Source: Komagataeibacter rhaeticus (GTDB lineage: Bacteria > Pseudomonadota > Alphaproteobacteria > Acetobacterales > Acetobacteraceae). Taken from it: a stretch of DNA of 64,000 nucleotides. Each line of letters begins with the position of its first letter. The stretch's first letter is position 1. Shown here one piece after another: positions 54,547 through 62,847 of the stretch. The translations under genes were made by a program, and so were the position numbers. Location: contig NZ_NKTZ01000005.1 of NCBI RefSeq assembly GCF_003207855.1, forward strand, positions 1 to 64,000, in the 5' to 3' direction. The notes below the pieces were generated by a model. The model did not search any database and had not been told where the DNA came from. It was given only the letters and a program-made list of their open reading frames with translations.

Positions 54547-55227
54547 GTGCATATTCTTGTTGTTGAAGATGACCCCACCGTCCGCAACTTCGTGGCCAAG
54601 GGCCTGAAGGAAGCCGGGCACCTGGTCGAACTGACCGATAATGGCAAGGACGGCCTGTTCATGGCCGTGAGCGAGAAGTTCGACCTGATCATACTGGACC
54701 GCATGCTGCCCGGCGGCATTGACGGCGTACGCCTGCTGGAAACCATCCGCGCGCAGAACAACACCACCCCCGTGCTGCTGCTTTCGGCGCTGGCGGATGT
54801 GGATGACCGCGTGCAGGGACTGAAGGCGGGGGGGGACGACTACGTGACCAAGCCCTTCGCCTTCAGCGAACTGCTGGCGCGCGTGGAAGCCCTTGGCCGC
54901 CGTGGCCGGACCGAGGCCGCCCCCCAGACCAAGCTGGAACTGGCGGATCTGGAGATCGACCTGCTCTCGCGCACCGTGCGCCGCGCGGGGCAGAAGATCG
55001 ACCTGCAGCCGCGTGAATTCCGCCTGCTGGAATACCTGACCCGCCACGCAGGCCAGGTAGTGACCCGCACCATGCTGCTGGAAGGCGTGTGGGACTACCA
55101 TTTCGACCCGCAGACAAATGTGATCGACGTGCATGTCTCGCGCCTGCGCCAGAAGGTGGACAAGCCCTTCGGCACGCCGCTCATCCATACCATCCGCAAC
55201 GCGGGGTACATGCTGCGTGCGGAATAA
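54547..55227 (+). CDS. OmpR/PhoB-family response regulator
   Basis: 226-residue two-component regulator. Receiver domain with acidic pocket VVEDD and phospho-acceptor Asp51 in IILDRMLPGG, and the switch Lys in DDYVTKPF; then a winged-helix DNA-binding domain with LQPREFRLLEYLTRHAGQVV and the C-terminal TIRNAGYML. Starts with GTG at 54547, weak GAGG upstream. Paired with the kinase 18 bases downstream. Confidence 0.93.
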   Translation: MHILVVEDDPTVRNFVAKGLKEAGHLVELTDNGKDGLFMAVSEKFDLIILDRMLPGGIDGVRLLETIRAQNNTTPVLLLSALADVDDRVQGLKAGGDDYVTKPFAFSELLARVEALGRRGRTEAAPQTKLELADLEIDLLSRTVRRAGQKIDLQPREFRLLEYLTRHAGQVVTRTMLLEGVWDYHFDPQTNVIDVHVSRLRQKVDKPFGTPLIHTIRNAGYMLRAE

Positions 55228-55245
55228 GCCCCACGGCCACGACGC

Positions 55246-56832
55246 GTGACAGCGCAGCCGGCCTTTCCGCCCGCTCCGCCGCCCCGGCGTTCGCGCTGGC
55301 GGGCCTGGCGGTCGGCCAGCCTGCGCTTCGCGCTGGCCTACGGGCTTATGTTCGCGCTGTCGTCCATCCTGTTCATGTCCTTCCTGTGGTGGGGCACGAT
55401 CGGGTTTCTGGAACGTCAGGTCGAGACGGCAATCAACGCCGATGCCCGCGCCCTGGCCGAACGCTGGGTCATCGGCGGCCTGCCAACGCTGGCCCTGACC
55501 ATCGAGGACCGGCTGGAGCAGAACCTTGATGATGATGCGATCTACCTCGTCATCGACCCGCAGGGGAATTACCTGACCGGCAACGTCTCGGCCTGGCCGG
55601 GCAAGGTACAGTACACCGACCGCTGGTATTCCCTGCCCGACACCCGTGCGGGCCTGCGCAGCATGGCGGAACTGCACGCCTACAACCTGCCCGGCACGGC
55701 CCAGACCCATACGGCGGGGCAGCTGGATAGCGGCTATCGCCTGCTGGTGGGGCGCGACGTGCGGGCACGCGGCATCCTGCGTCACCTGCTGACCGATTCG
55801 CTGCTATGGGCATGGGTCATGGTCACCCTGCTGGCCGTAAGCGGGGCGGTGCTGGTGCACCGCATCTTCCGCCGCATGGTCAAGACGGTGGCACGCACCA
55901 CATCGGCCATTGCCCATGGCGACCTGAGCCGCCGCATGCCGCTGGTGGGCAATGGGGACGAGATGGATCAGGTGGCCGAGGCCATCAACGAAATGCTGGA
56001 CCGAATCGTGCGCCTGATGGACGGCGTGCGGCAGGTTTCCAACGCCATTGCCCATGACCTGCGCACCCCCATCGCGCGCGCGCGTACCCAGCTGGAGGAC
56101 GCGGCCCTGCACGCCACCACGCCAGAGGAACTGCGTGGCGCGATCGACCGCGCGGTCGGCAACCTGGACAATGTGACCGCCGTGTTCGAGGCCCTGCTGC
56201 GCATTGCTCAGATCGAGGCCGGCTCCCGCCGTTCCGCCTTCATGGCGTTCGACATGGTGCCGGTGCTGCTGGATGTGGCCGATCTGTACGAAGCCGTGGC
56301 GGAGGACCATGCCATTACCCTGCGCCTGGACCTGCCCGCCGCGCTGCCCTTCTATGGTGACCGCTCGCTGATCCAGCAGGCGGTGGCCAACATGCTGGAC
56401 AACGCCATCAAGTTCTCCCCCTCCGGCGGGACGGTGCACCTGCGCGCCCGGATGCGGGAGCTGGCGCCGGGTCGTGTTACCGGGCCTACGGGCGAAGGCA
56501 TGCTGGACCTGTCGGTCAGTGATGAGGGAATCGGCATGAGCGCGGCCGACATGGCACGGGCGACGGAACGCTTCTTCCGCGCGGAAAAGGCACGCAACAC
56601 GCCGGGCGCCGGGCTGGGGCTATCCATGGTGCGCGCCATCGTGCAGCTGCACGGGGGCCAGATGCAGCTGTCGGCCCACAATCCCGGGCTTACGGTTTCG
56701 CTGGCGCTGCCCATTGCCGCCTGCGCCCTGTCGGACGATGGACAGGAGTGTCCATCTCCACAGAACATATCAGGCATGACTCAAACGTCACCTTTCTCCC
56801 ATCAGCATGACACGAACAGTAGCGTAAAGTGA
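55246..56832 (+). CDS. Membrane sensor histidine kinase
   Basis: 528-residue kinase partnered with the preceding regulator. Two membrane helices (about residues 25-50 and 185-208) flank a periplasmic sensor domain; a HAMP domain follows (AIAHGDLSRRMPLVGNGDEMDQVAEAIN begins near 222), then the dimerisation domain with phospho-acceptor His270 (AHDLRTPIAR), and the ATPase with N-box NMLDNAIKFSP and G-box GAGLGLSMV. Starts with GTG at 55246. Ligand unknown. Its C-terminal 35 residues are low-complexity and outside the kinase fold. Confidence 0.92.
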   Translation: MTAQPAFPPAPPPRRSRWRAWRSASLRFALAYGLMFALSSILFMSFLWWGTIGFLERQVETAINADARALAERWVIGGLPTLALTIEDRLEQNLDDDAIYLVIDPQGNYLTGNVSAWPGKVQYTDRWYSLPDTRAGLRSMAELHAYNLPGTAQTHTAGQLDSGYRLLVGRDVRARGILRHLLTDSLLWAWVMVTLLAVSGAVLVHRIFRRMVKTVARTTSAIAHGDLSRRMPLVGNGDEMDQVAEAINEMLDRIVRLMDGVRQVSNAIAHDLRTPIARARTQLEDAALHATTPEELRGAIDRAVGNLDNVTAVFEALLRIAQIEAGSRRSAFMAFDMVPVLLDVADLYEAVAEDHAITLRLDLPAALPFYGDRSLIQQAVANMLDNAIKFSPSGGTVHLRARMRELAPGRVTGPTGEGMLDLSVSDEGIGMSAADMARATERFFRAEKARNTPGAGLGLSMVRAIVQLHGGQMQLSAHNPGLTVSLALPIAACALSDDGQECPSPQNISGMTQTSPFSHQHDTNSSVK

Positions 56833-56836
56833 CAGC

Positions 56837-57169
56837 ATGAACCTGCACCCCGCCATGACGCCCGCCGTCGTCGTGATGAGTTTCTGCCTGTGTGGCGCGA
56901 CACCCGTGCCGGCAGCACAGGACAGCGGCATGGTACGCGTGGTGACCGCACGCGATGGCGCGGACAAGCCTGTCATCATAACCAGCGATACCAAGGCCTA
57001 CTGCAACCGCCTGCTCAACATCATCGATGCCTATGGCCCCGCCCTGCCACAGGATGTGGACAGCCTGCGCATGCAGGGAGCTGACATGTGCCGGGAAGGA
57101 CGGATCCGCTCCGGTATTGTCCGGCTGCGCCGTGCCCTGGTGGAACTGAAAGAGACCACGCATTCATGA
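56837..57169 (+). CDS. Small secreted protein next to the two-component system
   Basis: 110-residue protein with a signal-like N-terminus (AVVVMSFCLCGATPVPAAQ), then VRVVTARDGADKPVIITSDTKAYC and a helical end (GRIRSGIVRLRRALVELKE). Two Cys in the mature part (AYCNRLL, DMCREG) could form one disulfide. Starts four bases after the kinase stop and overlaps the next gene (ATGA), so it belongs to the same transcript. Family not recognised. Confidence 0.7.
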   Translation: MNLHPAMTPAVVVMSFCLCGATPVPAAQDSGMVRVVTARDGADKPVIITSDTKAYCNRLLNIIDAYGPALPQDVDSLRMQGADMCREGRIRSGIVRLRRALVELKETTHS

Positions 57170-57930
57170 GCATTATCCAGCTTTGGAGCCGCACCCGCAG
57201 GGGACGGATCGCCCTTCTTCCCCTGCTCATGGCAACCGGGCTGCACCCGGTGGCCGCCCGGGCACAGCGGCCGCTCTTCTCACCCGCCGCCGCTACCGCC
57301 GCCACCACGCTTGATCTGTCCGCCACCGGCACGGTGCAGGCACAGCCGGATGAACTGACCGCCGTCTTTTACGCCGAATCGCACGCCGATACGGCTGCCG
57401 CGGCGCAGGCGCAGGTCAACACGCAGGTGGGCAAGGCGATTGCCCTTGCCACACCGGTAGAAGGCATGGGCGTGAATGCCGAATCCTATGTTGTGCATCA
57501 TGACGACGGCGACCCCCGCCAGAACCGCAGGCCGCAATGGATCGCACGCCAGACAATCCGCCTGACGGCGCATGACGGCAAGGGACTCCTGCCCCTGATC
57601 GGGCAGCTGCAGGGCGACAATCTGGTGCTGACCCGGCTGGACTGGTCACTTTCCACAGCACGCCGGACGGAACTGACCCGCAGGGCCGAGACCCTTGCCC
57701 TGCAGGACATGCAGCAGCGCGCGGAAGCGGCGGCCAGCACGCTGAAGCTGAAGGTCGCCTCCATCCGCTCCGTCACGCTGGATGACCAGAACTTCCCCCG
57801 CCCGATTCCCATGATGATGATGGCCCGCGCGGCCAGCGCCGAAATCACGCCCCCCGAAGCACCGGCTTCCATGCAGGACGTAACGGCGACCGCGCACGCA
57901 ACCCTGGTTTTGCAACAGCCCGGCGAATGA
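57166..57930 (+). CDS. SIMPL (DUF541) domain periplasmic protein
   Basis: 254-residue exported protein. Signal peptide then TTLDLSATGTVQAQPDELTAVFYAESHADTAAAAQAQV (segment from about residue 45), the hallmark N-terminal strand-helix of SIMPL/DUF541 proteins, ending with VTATAHATLVLQ. Family members are periplasmic and of uncertain role, some oxidative-stress linked. Coupled by ATGA overlap to the small secreted protein. Last gene of the HtrA-two-component cluster. Confidence 0.85.
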   Translation: MSIIQLWSRTRRGRIALLPLLMATGLHPVAARAQRPLFSPAAATAATTLDLSATGTVQAQPDELTAVFYAESHADTAAAAQAQVNTQVGKAIALATPVEGMGVNAESYVVHHDDGDPRQNRRPQWIARQTIRLTAHDGKGLLPLIGQLQGDNLVLTRLDWSLSTARRTELTRRAETLALQDMQQRAEAAASTLKLKVASIRSVTLDDQNFPRPIPMMMMARAASAEITPPEAPASMQDVTATAHATLVLQQPGE

Positions 57931-57937
57931 GGCACAG

Positions 57938-58016
57938 AAATTTCTGGTAAAGCTTCTTTCAGAACGCTTCAGAAAACGCCGCCTGTCTGAAAAAAGGCGG
58001 CATCCAAAAGACTTTC
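57938..58016. repeat. Dual-hairpin intergenic element, copy D (degraded)
   Basis: Fourth copy, between the convergent SIMPL and infC genes. Outer arms AAATTTCTGG and CCAAAAGACTTT are only partly complementary; the first hairpin is imperfect (AGCTTCTTTCAGAACGCTTC); the second keeps CCGCC/GGCGG arms (57979-58000). Same orientation as copies B and C. Confidence 0.65.
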
Positions 58017-58068
58017 ATCCATTTTGACCCGCATGGGGCCGCCCCATGGCGTGGAACGGAACAGACAG

Positions 58069-58098
58069 AAAAGGCCCGGTGGGACATCCCACCGGGCC
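58069..58098 (-). terminator. Terminator of the thrS-infC unit
   Basis: GGCCCGGTGGGA (58073-58084), short loop, TCCCACCGGGCC (58087-58098): a perfect 12-bp stem. On the minus strand it ends in TTTT (58072-58069), about 30 bases after the infC stop. On the plus strand only TTT follows. Confidence 0.85.
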
Positions 58099-58128
58099 TT
58101 TGTGTTACCGGATCATGGCGGCGGCACC

Positions 58129-58665
58129 TCAGCGCGGTGCAAGCACCATGATCATCTGGCGGTTTTCAAGCTTGGGCATGTGCTCGACCTTGGCCAGTTC
58201 GTCCATTTCGGTACGGATGCGCTCCAGCACCTTTACGCCCAGATCCTGATGCGCCATTTCACGGCCCCGGAAGCGCAGGGTCACCTTTACCTTGTCGCCC
58301 TCGCCAATGAAGCTTTTCATGGCGCGCATCTTCACCTGATAGTCATTTTCATCAATGTTCGGGCGAACCTTGACTTCCTTGATTTCAATGACTTTCTGTT
58401 TCTTGCGCGCTTCGTTACGCTTCTTCTGCTGTTCGTATTTGAACTTCCCGTAATCGAGAACCTTGGCCACGGGCGGTTCGGCATTCGGGCTGATTTCCAG
58501 CAGGTCAAGTCCTACGGAATAAGCGCGCGCCAGCGCATCACGTGTGGACATGATGCCAAGCATCTCGCCTTCTTCGTCGATCAGACGGACCTGCGGTACG
58601 CGGATCTCTTCATTGACACGGGGGCCCTCTCGATTTGGCGGAGTGGGCATCGGGGGTCTGGCTAT
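58129..58665 (-). CDS. infC: Translation initiation factor IF-3, likely AUA start
   Basis: Initiation factor that checks start-codon pairing on the 30S subunit. 178 residues from 58665. Conserved features: [19 protein letters not shown] at the N-domain, the linker [20 protein letters not shown], and the C-domain [25 protein letters not shown] at 58671-58676 lies five bases before an in-frame ATA (58665-58663); the nearest ATG (58650) is 20 bases from that site. infC is known in other bacteria to use rare start codons (AUU in E. coli) for autoregulation. Using ATG would give 173 residues. rpmI and rplT do not follow. Confidence 0.93.
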   Translation of the reverse strand: MARPPMPTPPNREGPRVNEEIRVPQVRLIDEEGEMLGIMSTRDALARAYSVGLDLLEISPNAEPPVAKVLDYGKFKYEQQKKRNEARKKQKVIEIKEVKVRPNIDENDYQVKMRAMKSFIGEGDKVKVTLRFRGREMAHQDLGVKVLERIRTEMDELAKVEHMPKLENRQMIMVLAPR

Positions 58666-58670
58666 GGTCA

Positions 58671-58676
58671 GCTCCT
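58671..58676 (-). promoter_or_regulatory. Shine-Dalgarno site that decides the infC start
   Basis: On the minus strand AGGAGC occupies 58676 to 58671, followed by TGACC and then ATA. The spacing fits initiation at ATA (58665) and is far from ATG at 58650. Confidence 0.6.
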
Positions 58677-58875
58677 GTAACTGTTGCGTTCGGACGGCAG
58701 GCAGGGCCATTCCCCCTGCCGCGCGCGACACGGGCAAGGCCGCATACGCGCTCGGGTCGGGAATGACCTTACATTATGGAAAGATATGTGACGCAAAGAC
58801 GCGCCCCAGATCAAGTACTGTCTTGTCCCGCCGCCGTGAAAACTGCCATGCAGTCACGGCACGCGAGGCTGGATA

Positions 58876-60810
58876 TCACTGCCGCGTGCGACGGATATCG
58901 GGTGGCAGGGCTTCATATGCAAGGGCCGATACCGCTTCATCCAGCGGCAGGACCTCCTGCGCCTTGCCACCCAGGCGGCGCATGGCCACGGTGTTTTCCT
59001 CCGCTTCCTTGCGGCCTACGACCAGAATGACCGGCACGCGGGCCAGGCTGTGCTCACGGATCTTGGCGTTGATCTTTTCGTTCCGCAGGTCGGCCTCGAC
59101 CACCAGACCCGCAGCCCGCAGGCGGTCGGCCACCTGCTGCGCATAATCCGCCGCATCGGTCACGATTGAGGCAACAACCACCTGCACCGGCGCCAGCCAG
59201 AGCGGGAATCGACCGGCATGCTGCTCGATCAGGATGCCAAGGAAGCGCTCGAACGAGCCGAGAATCGCCCGGTGCAGCATGACGGGCCGGTGGCGCGCGC
59301 TGTCTTCACCCACATAAGATGCATCAAGGCGTTCGGGCAGCACGTAGTCCACCTGCAGCGTGCCGCACTGCCAGTCACGGCCGATCGCGTCACGCAGCAC
59401 GAATTCCAGCTTGGGGCCATAGAACGCGCCCTCGCCCGGATTGTGCTCATAGGTCACACCCGCCATGTCACAGGCCACCTTCAGCGCGTTTTCGGCACGG
59501 TCCCATGTGGCATCGTCACCGGCGCGCTGCTCGGGGCGATCCGCGAATTTCACGCGGAAATGCTCAAACCCAAGATCCTGGTACACATCGGCCAGCATGC
59601 GCACGAAACGGGCGGTTTCATCGGCGATCTGCTCCTCGGTGCAGAAGATATGCGCGTCATCCTGCGTAAAGCCCCGCACACGCATGATGCCGTGCAGCGC
59701 GCCGGACGGCTCATAGCGGTGGCATGCGCCGAATTCCGCCATGCGCAACGGCAGTTCACGATACGAGCGCAGGCCGTGGCGGAAGATCTGCACATGGCAC
59801 GGGCAGTTCATCGGCTTGAGGGCAAGGGTCTTGTCCTCGTCCTCGACGGTAGCGATGAACATGTGCTCGCGGTATTTGTCCCAGTGGCCGGAGGCTTCCC
59901 ACAGGGCACGGTCAACCAGCTGCGGCGTACGCACCTCCTGGTAGCCGTTTCGGTCCTGCGCGCGGCGCATATAGTCCTGCAGCACCGAATACAGCCGCCA
60001 GCCCTTGGGGTGCCAGAAGATCTGGCCCACGGCTTCTTCCTGAATGTGGAACAGGTCCATCTCGCGGCCAATGCGGCGGTGGTCGCGGCGTTCGGCTTCC
60101 TCAAGCTGGTGCAGATGCGCCTCCAGCTCCTTGCGGTCGCGCCATGCGGTGCCATAGATGCGGGTCAGCATTGGGTTGCGGTGGTCACCGCGCCAGTAGG
60201 CCCCCGCCACCTTCATCAGCTTGAAGGCGGTGCCTACATCCGCCGTGCCGCGCAGATGCGGGCCACGGCACAGGTCCAGCCATTCGCCCTGGCGGTAGAT
60301 CGAGATTTCCTCGTCTTCCGGCAGGTCACGGATCAGTTCGGCCTTGAAGCGCTCGCCCCTGTCCTCGAAGAATTCGATGGCCTTTTCACGCGGCCATGCC
60401 TCACGCACGAAGGGTTCGTTCGCGGCCACGATCTCGGCCATGCGCTTTTCAATCGCGGCAAAATCTTCCGGGCTGAACGGCTCGTTGCGATAGAAATCGT
60501 AATAGAACCCGTTCTCGATCGACGGGCCGATGGTGACCTGCGTTCCGGGAAAAAGCGACTGCACCGCCTCGGCCAGCACATGGGCGGCGTCGTGGCGGAT
60601 CATTTCCAGCGCTTCGGGGTCCTTGCGCGTGATGAAACGGACATGGGCGTCATGATCGACCGCGCGGCCGATATCCATGAGCTTGCCGTCCACTTCCATG
60701 GCAAGGGCGGCACGGGCAAGCCCCGCGCCAATGGACTGTGCCACGGTAGTGCCCGTCACTGCCCCGTCAAAGCGGCGAACGGATCCGTCAGGCAGGGTTA
60801 TGGCAGGCAT
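58876..60810 (-). CDS. thrS: Threonine--tRNA ligase
   Basis: Class II synthetase charging tRNA-Thr. 644 residues: TGS domain at the N-terminus ([13 protein letters not shown]), editing domain with [11 protein letters not shown], class II core with [10 protein letters not shown] and [20 protein letters not shown] (zinc Cys and two His; motif 2), and an anticodon-binding C-terminal domain. Upstream on the same strand are a glycosyltransferase and a TPR protein; infC follows after 210 bases, keeping the widespread thrS-infC order. Confidence 0.96.
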   Translation of the reverse strand: MPAITLPDGSVRRFDGAVTGTTVAQSIGAGLARAALAMEVDGKLMDIGRAVDHDAHVRFITRKDPEALEMIRHDAAHVLAEAVQSLFPGTQVTIGPSIENGFYYDFYRNEPFSPEDFAAIEKRMAEIVAANEPFVREAWPREKAIEFFEDRGERFKAELIRDLPEDEEISIYRQGEWLDLCRGPHLRGTADVGTAFKLMKVAGAYWRGDHRNPMLTRIYGTAWRDRKELEAHLHQLEEAERRDHRRIGREMDLFHIQEEAVGQIFWHPKGWRLYSVLQDYMRRAQDRNGYQEVRTPQLVDRALWEASGHWDKYREHMFIATVEDEDKTLALKPMNCPCHVQIFRHGLRSYRELPLRMAEFGACHRYEPSGALHGIMRVRGFTQDDAHIFCTEEQIADETARFVRMLADVYQDLGFEHFRVKFADRPEQRAGDDATWDRAENALKVACDMAGVTYEHNPGEGAFYGPKLEFVLRDAIGRDWQCGTLQVDYVLPERLDASYVGEDSARHRPVMLHRAILGSFERFLGILIEQHAGRFPLWLAPVQVVVASIVTDAADYAQQVADRLRAAGLVVEADLRNEKINAKIREHSLARVPVILVVGRKEAEENTVAMRRLGGKAQEVLPLDEAVSALAYEALPPDIRRTRQ

Positions 60811-60852
60811 GGTTTCATTGCTCCGGTATGAAGATATTCCGCTGTAATGGCG

Positions 60853-61755
60853 TCAGCCGAGCGTTGCCGCAACCCTGTCCACGCGCACGGTGGCCAGATC
60901 GCGCACATAAATCACCTTTACCTGCCCCGCATGCTGCCCCACCGGGGCGGTCAGGGCGGGGTTGCTGTCGGCTGAAAACAGCACCGTGCAGGGCACGCCC
61001 AGGGCAGCGGCCATGTGCATCGGCCCGGTATCGTTGCCCACCGCGCAGCGTGCCCGCGCCAGCACGCCGCCCAGTTCGGGCAGCGTGGTGCGGCCGGTCA
61101 GGTCCACCGCCGTGGGGCAGGCCGCCCGTATGGTGGCGGCCAGCACGCCTTCCCCCTTTCCCCCCACCACGACCGGCAGCAGGCCGCCTTCGGCCATGCG
61201 CACCGCCAGCGCCGCGTACCGTGCCACCGGCCAGCGCTTGGCGGGGCGGTGGGCGGCGGCACCGGGCACCAGCACGCCATAGGGAGCGGGCAGCACGGGA
61301 CCACCGGCGGCCAGCCATGACAGGTCGGGCACACAGAGGGACTCGAGTCCCGCACGACGCAACTGGTCACGCTGGCGGGCGCGGGTATGCATGAAACGGC
61401 GCTGGGGGTTGTCATGCACCGCCTGACCGCCACGCCCGATTCCCGACCATGCCGTCAGGCCCGAAAGGCGCAGGTAGCGCGTGCTGCGGCCCGATGTCTG
61501 CAGGTCATAGATGAAATCATACGAGCGCAGCACGCGGCGCAGCGCCAGCACCGCGCGCAGGTCGTGCCATGGCGGCCTGCGGTCCACCAGCACATGGTCG
61601 AACCACGGCGCCTGCCGCCCCAGTCCGGCAAGGGCTTCCTGGGTCAGCAGGCCCACCACATCATGGGCATGATGGGCGCGGATGGTGGCGAAGGGGGCAA
61701 AGGACTGGACAAAATCCCCCAGCGCGCCCAGCCGGATTACCAGGATGCGGGCCAT
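60853..61755 (-). CDS. Glycosyltransferase family 9 (heptosyltransferase-like)
   Basis: 300-residue GT-B enzyme of the LPS heptosyltransferase class. N-terminal RLGALGDFVQSFAPF (acceptor-loop glycines), the central LVPGAAAHRPAKRWP, the conserved LTGRTTLPELGGVLARARCAVGNDTGPMHMAAALG (from about residue 230), and a final region typical of the family. Likely adds a sugar to the lipopolysaccharide core in the cytoplasm. Four bases after the TPR gene stop; start at the ATG beginning MARILVIRLGA. Confidence 0.9.
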   Translation of the reverse strand: MARILVIRLGALGDFVQSFAPFATIRAHHAHDVVGLLTQEALAGLGRQAPWFDHVLVDRRPPWHDLRAVLALRRVLRSYDFIYDLQTSGRSTRYLRLSGLTAWSGIGRGGQAVHDNPQRRFMHTRARQRDQLRRAGLESLCVPDLSWLAAGGPVLPAPYGVLVPGAAAHRPAKRWPVARYAALAVRMAEGGLLPVVVGGKGEGVLAATIRAACPTAVDLTGRTTLPELGGVLARARCAVGNDTGPMHMAAALGVPCTVLFSADSNPALTAPVGQHAGQVKVIYVRDLATVRVDRVAATLG

Positions 61756-61759
61756 GGGG

Positions 61760-62746
61760 TCAGGGTGCCTCGGGGTCGGTTTCCAGCAGGGACAGGTCCT
61801 GGCGCGCCAGATCCGCTTCATCCGAATCCGGGGCCAGCGCCACCACTTCCTGCCAGTCGGCGCGGGCGGCTTCCATCTGCCCCTCGCGCTGGTGCAGGAT
61901 GCCGCGCTCCAGCAGGGCGGGGCCGTTATGGGGCATGTCCTTCAGGGCGGCATCGATGTCGGCCATGCCCTGGTCAATCCGCCCCAGCTGGCGCCATGCG
62001 CCCGCGCGCGCCACCAGTGCCTCGTCCCGCGCGGCGGGGGTGGCGGGCAGCGGGGTCAGCATGTCGATGGCCTGCCGGGGCTGGCCCAGTTCCACCGCCA
62101 CCCGCGCATAGACCAGACGCAGCGCGGTATCCCCCGGCGCCAGCGTCAGCCCGTAGGTTGCGCTGTCCATCGCCTGTTTCGGGCTGTCATCGGCCTGCCA
62201 GGCCCGGGCCGCCTCCTCCGCCACCGTGGCACGGCGGCGCAGGGACTGCGGTGTATCCTCCACCGGAACACGGGCACCCGGCGCCATACCGGCAGGCCAG
62301 CCGGGTGTACGGGCCAGACGGTCAAGCGCGGCGGCGGCGGTGGCCACATCGCCCACTTCCATCTGCGCCAGGGCCGCGCATTGCCCGGCTTCCAGCCCGC
62401 CACCATGGGCGCGCCAGTCCTCGGCATAATCACGCGCGCCATCCGGGTCATCGGCCAGGGTGGCGGTACAGCGGGAGAAGCTCCAGTCCTCGGGCGCGGT
62501 GGCCGGCGCGGCTTGGGGGGGCACCACAGGTGGCGCTTCCACCGGGGCCGCCGGGCCATCGGCCGTGGCCCACGCGCACCGGCAGGCCAGCGCCACGGCC
62601 AGCAGCAGGGCCACCCCCAGCACGGCCGGTCCCACCGCCATGCCCCCGCCCGGCCGCGCGGCCGGCCGACGGGCCACGCCGTGCCGGGCACGGGCTTGTG
62701 CCCGCATGGAAAAAAGGGAAACGGGCAGGCACGCGGAAACTCTCAT
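61760..62746 (-). CDS. TPR-repeat protein with N-terminal membrane segment
   Basis: About 328 residues. One hydrophobic segment (PAVLGVALLLAVALACRC, about residues 40-57) marks a membrane anchor or signal, followed by Pro/Ala linker, then helical tetratricopeptide-like repeats such as LRLVYARVAVELGQPRQAIDML and PALLERGILHQREGQMEAARADW. Start uncertain: ATG at 62746, 62707 or 62641 (nearest the hydrophobic segment). Possibly a scaffold for envelope synthesis with the neighbouring glycosyltransferases; function not known. Confidence 0.72.
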   Translation of the reverse strand: MRVSACLPVSLFSMRAQARARHGVARRPAARPGGGMAVGPAVLGVALLLAVALACRCAWATADGPAAPVEAPPVVPPQAAPATAPEDWSFSRCTATLADDPDGARDYAEDWRAHGGGLEAGQCAALAQMEVGDVATAAAALDRLARTPGWPAGMAPGARVPVEDTPQSLRRRATVAEEAARAWQADDSPKQAMDSATYGLTLAPGDTALRLVYARVAVELGQPRQAIDMLTPLPATPAARDEALVARAGAWRQLGRIDQGMADIDAALKDMPHNGPALLERGILHQREGQMEAARADWQEVVALAPDSDEADLARQDLSLLETDPEAP

Positions 62747-62847
62747 CACCGCATTCGTCGGCCCAGGCGCGGCACACGTCAAGGGCAAAGCCCCGATTTG
62801 CTGCCGACCCGTGCAGTTTCGCTACGGTCGTGATATGAAGGAACGTG

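Noticed and set aside
59218-60831. Plus-strand open frame (537 codons) over thrS
   Set aside because: Shadow of thrS; low-complexity translation and no ribosome-binding context.
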